In this document: positions 5,348 to 8,602 of the stretch, piece by piece
Layout of the letters: every line of letters begins with the position of its first letter
Position numbering within the stretch: the stretch's first letter is position 1
NCBI GenBank assembly: GCA_947372575.1
Contig: CANBUF010000063.1
Location: forward strand, 1 to 8,602
DNA: 8,602 nt
Direction of reading: 5' to 3'
From: Alcaligenaceae bacterium
GTDB taxonomy: Bacteria > Pseudomonadota > Gammaproteobacteria > Burkholderiales > Burkholderiaceae
Made by a program: the position numbers and the translations under genes
Notes under the pieces: generated by a model
What the model was told of the DNA's origin: nothing
Databases searched by the model: none
What the model saw: only the letters and a program-made list of their open reading frames with translations

Positions 5348-7624
5348 TCAGCTCTCTTGCTTGGGTTCAAGCGGTGGCTCAGCATCAAGCTGTCGGGTCT
5401 GCGCCTGGTACAAGGCATGGTAGGCACCACCACGCGCAAGCAAATCATCATGATTACCAATCTCGACCACCTGGCCACGATCCATCACCACCAGCCTGTC
5501 GGCCTTACGCAGGGTACTCAGACGGTGGGCAATCGCAATCGTGGTTCGACCTTGAATCAAATTATCCAGTGCCTCCTGGATCTCCATTTCGGTCGTCGTG
5601 TCGACTGATGAAGTCGCTTCGTCCAGGATCAGGATCCGGGGATCAATCAATAATGCGCGCGCGATTGAAATACGCTGGCGCTCACCGCCTGACAAGGCCT
5701 GGCCTCGCTCACCAACCAGGGAGTCATAGCCTTGGGGCAAACGCAAGATAAATTCATGGGCGCGCGCTGCTCGCGCAGCCGAAACGATCTCTTCGCGTGT
5801 CGCCTCGGGTTTGCCATAGGCGATGTTTTCGGCGATCGTGCCAAAAAACAAGAAAGGTTCTTGCAGCACCAGGCCGATATTGCGACGGAACGAGGTCAAG
5901 GAATAGGAACGGATATCCACACCATCGACACGGATGCCACCTTCGGTGACATCGTAAAAGCGGCAAATCAGATTGACCAGCGAGCTCTTGCCCGAGCCAC
6001 TATGGCCGACCAGCCCGATCATTTCGCCAGCGCCGATGTTAAGCGACACATTGCGCAAGACCGTACGACTACCGTAACGAAAGCCGACGTTGCGCAGTTC
6101 GATGCGGCCATCGACACGTTCGAGCGGGACCGGGCGCGCCGCATCAGGCACACTCGAGACATGATCGAGAATATCAAAAATACGCTTGGCGCCTGCGGCA
6201 GCTTGCTGCGTGTGGGAGACAATCCGGCTCATTGAGTCCAGACGTGAATAAAACCGGCCGATATAGGCCAGGAACGCTGCAAGCACACCTACGGTGATAC
6301 TGCTTGAGGCGACTTGAGAGATACCGAAAATCCAGACCACCAGCAAACCAATCTCGGTCAGAAAGGTCACCGTCGGTGCAAACAGCGCCCAAACCTTATT
6401 GATCCGGTCATTGACCCCCAGATAGCGATCGTTGGCCTCACGAAAACGGGCGACTTCGCGATGCTCCTGAGCGAAAGCCTTGACCACGCGAATACCGGGA
6501 ATCGTATCGGCCAGCACGTTGGTGACCTCGCTCCAGGAGCGATCGACCTTTTCAAAGCCATGGCGCAAGCGACCACGCACCAGATTAATCATCCAGACAA
6601 TCATCGGCAACGGAATCAGTGTCGTCAATGCCAGCCAGGGATCGATCGAAATCAGGATCGCAGCGGTCATCAGAATCATCAGGACATCATTGGCGAAGTC
6701 CAGCAGATGCAGAGAGAGGAACAGATTAATGCGATCGGTTTCGCTACCGATACGCGCCATCAGATCGCCAGTGCGCTTACCCCCGAAATATTGCAGTGAC
6801 AGTGTTTGCAAATGCGTAAAAGTGGCCGTGCGTAAATCCGCGCCAATTCGCTCACTGACCCAGGCGAGCAGATAGGTACGCGCCCAGCTGAGCAACCATG
6901 CCAGGAAAGCAGAAACAACCAGCCCGGTCAGGAAAAACGTCACTTTATCGTAGTTGATTGGTTTGCCATTCTGAAAAGGAATCAGAATATCGTCCATCAG
7001 CGGCATCGTCAGATAAGGCGGAACAAGCGTTGCAGCGGTCGACATCAGCGTGAGAATAAAGCCGAGTATCAGTGGCGTGCGGTAAGGCTTGGCAAACCGG
7101 GCCAGACGCAACAGCGCCCAGGTCGTCGAAGGACCGGTCGGATCTTCGTTGCAGACGGCACATTCATCCATGTCGGGCGCAAAGGGCGTGCCACACGTCG
7201 GGCAAGACGCCGCATCGACCTCGATCACCCTGGATGGGTCTGCGAGTGTTTGTTGCAAGTCAGCAAACAGATCGGACAAACGGCGAACGGCCGGCATCAT
7301 GCCCAGCGTGTGACGCCAGACACCTAGCCTGACTTGATTCTCAAAGAGCTCAATCGTCCCCACACCCGCATGATCTCGATACTGCAGGGATTGCGTGATA
7401 GCTACGGGCCAGGCCAGCCAATCGGAGGCACCAGGCTCGCGTGACAACAGCCGACGCGAAGTCAGGACCAGTGCTCCTGTTGAGAAAAACAGGTGCTGGT
7501 CTAGATTAGGTTCAACCCAAGCGAGGACTTTTTCGTCAGGCTCAAGAAACGGCGAAATAGCCTGTGCCCAGCCAGACGGCAAAATCAGTTCGATTGCAGA
7601 ATTAGTTTTAGATAGAGATGTCAT
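5348..7624 (-). CDS. ABC exporter-type transporter with N-terminal PH-like/zinc-ribbon extension, cyanophycin-associated
   Basis: A 758-residue fused permease-ATPase of the MsbA-like exporter fold, inner membrane. Residues 1-135 form a beta-rich segment with FSTGALVLTSRRLLSRE (47-63), which resembles a bacterial PH-like domain. A zinc ribbon follows: Cys141/Cys144 and Cys155/Cys158. Six membrane helices lie at roughly 183-203, 230-250, 306-326, 328-348, 415-436 and 440-458. The ATPase domain is complete: Walker A GHSGSGKS (540-547), Q-loop Gln588, signature LSGGE (644-648), Walker B ILILDE (664-669) with catalytic Glu669, and the H-loop His700. It should therefore be active as a homodimer. 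The extension of about 165 residues is not part of ordinary exporters. It is coupled to the DUF1854 gene downstream and divergent from cyanophycin synthetase. The substrate is unknown; a link to cyanophycin or its dipeptides is inferred only from the neighbourhood. No strong ribosome site precedes the ATG. Confidence 0.93.
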   Translation of the reverse strand: MTSLSKTNSAIELILPSGWAQAISPFLEPDEKVLAWVEPNLDQHLFFSTGALVLTSRRLLSREPGASDWLAWPVAITQSLQYRDHAGVGTIELFENQVRLGVWRHTLGMMPAVRRLSDLFADLQQTLADPSRVIEVDAASCPTCGTPFAPDMDECAVCNEDPTGPSTTWALLRLARFAKPYRTPLILGFILTLMSTAATLVPPYLTMPLMDDILIPFQNGKPINYDKVTFFLTGLVVSAFLAWLLSWARTYLLAWVSERIGADLRTATFTHLQTLSLQYFGGKRTGDLMARIGSETDRINLFLSLHLLDFANDVLMILMTAAILISIDPWLALTTLIPLPMIVWMINLVRGRLRHGFEKVDRSWSEVTNVLADTIPGIRVVKAFAQEHREVARFREANDRYLGVNDRINKVWALFAPTVTFLTEIGLLVVWIFGISQVASSSITVGVLAAFLAYIGRFYSRLDSMSRIVSHTQQAAAGAKRIFDILDHVSSVPDAARPVPLERVDGRIELRNVGFRYGSRTVLRNVSLNIGAGEMIGLVGHSGSGKSSLVNLICRFYDVTEGGIRVDGVDIRSYSLTSFRRNIGLVLQEPFLFFGTIAENIAYGKPEATREEIVSAARAARAHEFILRLPQGYDSLVGERGQALSGGERQRISIARALLIDPRILILDEATSSVDTTTEMEIQEALDNLIQGRTTIAIAHRLSTLRKADRLVVMDRGQVVEIGNHDDLLARGGAYHALYQAQTRQLDAEPPLEPKQES

Positions 7625-7705
7625 CTCTGTGGCGCAAAGTGTCCATCAGTCCGCACCCCCCACTTCGACAGGAAGCGGCTAAGCATTTTCTTTGGACAAT
7701 ACGCA

Positions 7706-7711
7706 AGTATA
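7706..7711 (-). promoter_or_regulatory. Candidate -10 box for the ABC-DUF1854 operon
   Basis: On the minus strand this reads TATACT, 5 of 6 matches to the -10 consensus, placing the start near 7699 and giving a leader of about 75 nt before the ABC start codon. No convincing -35 box is seen at 16-18 nt, which suggests a weak or activator-dependent promoter if it is one. Confidence 0.35.
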
Positions 7712-7731
7712 ACGATCCCTAGCGATTGAAA

Positions 7732-7765
7732 CTTCGAACTGCCCCCTGTCATTGCCTGCTCGAAG
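7732..7765. repeat. Short inverted repeat upstream of the cphA promoter
   Basis: CTTCGA (7732-7737) and TCGAAG (7760-7765) are perfect inverse copies separated by 22 bp, so the centres are 28 bp apart, close to an integral number of helical turns. They lie just upstream of the predicted extended -10 box. Six-base arms are short, so chance is a real possibility. Confidence 0.25.
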
Positions 7766-7775
7766 GTCTTTTTGC

Positions 7776-7784
7776 TGCGATAAT
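7776..7784 (+). promoter_or_regulatory. Candidate extended -10 promoter for cyanophycin synthetase
   Basis: TGC followed by GATAAT (hexamer 7779-7784, 5 of 6 to consensus) has the TGn extension that can replace a -35 box. Transcription would start near 7791, giving a leader of about 38 nt to the ATG at 7829. No -35 match at normal spacing is seen. Confidence 0.45.
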
Positions 7785-7797
7785 GACAAATACGCAA

Positions 7798-7810
7798 CAT
7801 TGCTGCAATG
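7798..7810. promoter_or_regulatory. Perfect 13-bp palindrome in the cphA leader, possible operator
   Basis: CATTGC (7798-7803), centre T, GCAATG (7805-7810) is a perfect dyad just downstream of the predicted start and 18 bp before the ATG at 7829. Another CATTGC half-site occurs at 7750-7755. The position suits a repressor site, or a small hairpin in the leader RNA. It does not resemble an ArgR box, so arginine control by ArgR is not supported here. Confidence 0.35.
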
Positions 7811-7828
7811 CAATACGAACAAAAGACC

Positions 7829-8602
7829 ATGAACATTTGCGATATTGTCATCCAGCGCATCATTCCACTGCGTGGTCCAAACATGTGGACCTATCGCCCA
7901 GTCATCGAGGCGTGGATCAATATCGATGCGATTTCAGGCATCTCACCCCAAGTGGTGACTGCCTGCGGTGAGCGTCTGGCTGCGTGGTTGCCCGGCCTGG
8001 AAAAACAGCCCCGTACGCCTGCGGATGCGGTGCAATACTCAGAGGCATTTACGGCGGGCCGCTTTCCAGCCCAGACGCTTGAGTACGTCACACAAGCCTT
8101 GCAAAGCATGGTGGGACTCGCGAATGGCTTTGGCCATACACATCCGAGTGCAGCACCTGGTTGCTACAAGGTCGTGATTCGCGCCTGGCATGAGCAGGTC
8201 ACACTATTTGCGCTGGATGCTGCACGGACAATCATCCTGGCAGCCTTGCACGACAAGCCCTACGATCTCGCCCCGACGATTGAAGCCTTAAATGCGCGCA
8301 GACTTCAGTATTGCCTCGGGCCTAGCACCGCCTGTATTGTCGATGCTGCCGATGACCGGGACATTCCTGCGATCCGCCTGAGCGAGGGCAACCTGCTGCA
8401 GCTCGGGTATGGCGTGAATCAGCGACGCATCTGGACAGCTGAGACGGACAATACCAGCGCCATCGCAGAAACCATTTCGCGTGACAAAGACCTGACCAAG
8501 TCGTTGCTTGAGGCCTGTGGCGTCCCCGTGCCGCATGGCCAGCCTGTTGACAGCAAAGAGCAGGCCTGGGAGATCGCACAGGAACTCGGGCTGCCTGTTG
8601 TC
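7829..8602 (+). CDS. cphA: Cyanophycin synthetase, N-terminal part, divergent type (runs off the right edge)
   Basis: The 258 visible residues stay open to the window end. Cyanophycin synthetase polymerises aspartate and arginine into multi-L-arginyl-poly-L-aspartate with ATP, in the cytoplasm. Family marks are LRGPNMW (14-20), NGFGHTHPSAAPG (99-111) followed by YKVVIRAW, LGPSTACIV (163-171), QLGYGVNQRRI (191-201) and RDKDLTKSLLEACGVPVPHG (218-237), where the ATP-grasp domain begins. The Mur-ligase-like half lies outside. Aligned without gaps to canonical N domains, the HIVEH motif is here QTLEY (82-86): both histidines are lost. Canonical GFGRTR is GFGHTH. This points to the divergent member of the synthetase pairs found in betaproteobacteria. 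The ATG at 7829 places LRGPN near the usual distance; an in-frame ATG at 7808 is possible but sits in the palindrome. Neither has a strong ribosome site. Confidence 0.93.
   Translation, partial: MNICDIVIQRIIPLRGPNMWTYRPVIEAWINIDAISGISPQVVTACGERLAAWLPGLEKQPRTPADAVQYSEAFTAGRFPAQTLEYVTQALQSMVGLANGFGHTHPSAAPGCYKVVIRAWHEQVTLFALDAARTIILAALHDKPYDLAPTIEALNARRLQYCLGPSTACIVDAADDRDIPAIRLSEGNLLQLGYGVNQRRIWTAETDNTSAIAETISRDKDLTKSLLEACGVPVPHGQPVDSKEQAWEIAQELGLPVV

Larger units (their letters stand above)
7698..7797. repeat. Direct 9-mer repeat at both predicted start sites of the divergent cyanophycin promoters
   Basis: AATACGCAA occurs perfectly at 7698-7706 and 7789-7797; the flanks also agree (GACAATACGCAA versus GACAAATACGCAA). 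A looser copy, AATACGAAC, lies at 7812-7820. Copy 1 overlaps the predicted start of the ABC transcript and copy 2 that of the synthetase transcript. This would suit a shared repressor, but the sites are short and could be chance. Confidence 0.4.

Noticed and set aside
5110..5751. 213-codon plus-strand open frame
   Set aside because: It lies opposite the DUF1854 and ABC genes, matches no family, and spans their junction; a shadow of well-supported minus-strand genes.
6314..6799. 161-codon plus-strand open frame rich in Gln, His and Asn
   Set aside because: Antisense to the ABC membrane domain; the odd composition is what reverse-complement reading of that gene gives.
7621..7884. 87-codon minus-strand open frame across the divergent promoter
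   Set aside because: It would start inside cphA and cover the promoter region and the start of the ABC gene; no family match and no ribosome site.
7829..8602. Plain ATP-grasp ligase or MurE-like ligase as identity of the right-edge gene
   Set aside because: The LRGPNxW start, GFG...ATPG-like segment, LGPST and QLGYGVN motifs in this order are specific to cyanophycin synthetase.

Overview
The window looks like chromosomal DNA of a betaproteobacterium, most likely order Burkholderiales (Alcaligenaceae or Oxalobacteraceae type). This rests on the gene families and their pairings: YajQ, a MOSC protein, DUF5993 next to a DsbB variant, and an ABC transporter plus DUF1854 divergent from a cyanophycin synthetase. 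Base composition by eye is moderately GC-rich. The genus cannot be fixed by eye. No rRNA, tRNA, CRISPR array, insertion sequence or phage gene was seen.

Left part (1-2191): the 3' end of an aconitase-superfamily (LeuC-like) dehydratase is followed on the same strand by a complete old-yellow-enzyme flavin oxidoreductase of the YqjM/XenA class. This faces the minus-strand gene yajQ across a strong hairpin that can terminate both. A 90-bp divergent gap then separates yajQ from a plus-strand MOSC-domain protein.

Middle (2192-4880): the MOSC gene is followed by a tight plus-strand trio: a 52-residue membrane protein of the DUF5993 type (3115-3273), a DsbB-family thiol oxidase, and a secreted M23 zinc metallopeptidase. 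The group points to envelope work: disulfide formation plus peptidoglycan processing. The DsbB lacks the usual second cysteine pair in its second periplasmic loop. It has instead a fifth membrane helix and a C-terminal cysteine pair. Between the peptidase and the next, convergent gene lie four tandem 18-bp repeats.

Right part (4881-8602): a cyanophycin locus. On the minus strand a 758-residue ABC exporter-type protein, with an unusual N-terminal extension (PH-like segment plus zinc ribbon), is coupled by a 2-nt gap to a DUF1854 protein. Divergently, on the plus strand, begins a cyanophycin synthetase that runs off the right edge. Its N-terminal domain has lost both histidines of the HxxEH motif found in canonical CphA, so it is probably the divergent member of a two-synthetase pair, with a canonical copy expected downstream. 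The 204-bp divergent control region holds candidate promoters in both directions, a repeated 9-mer lying at both predicted start sites, and a perfect 13-bp palindrome just before the synthetase. This locus is the most interesting part of the window.
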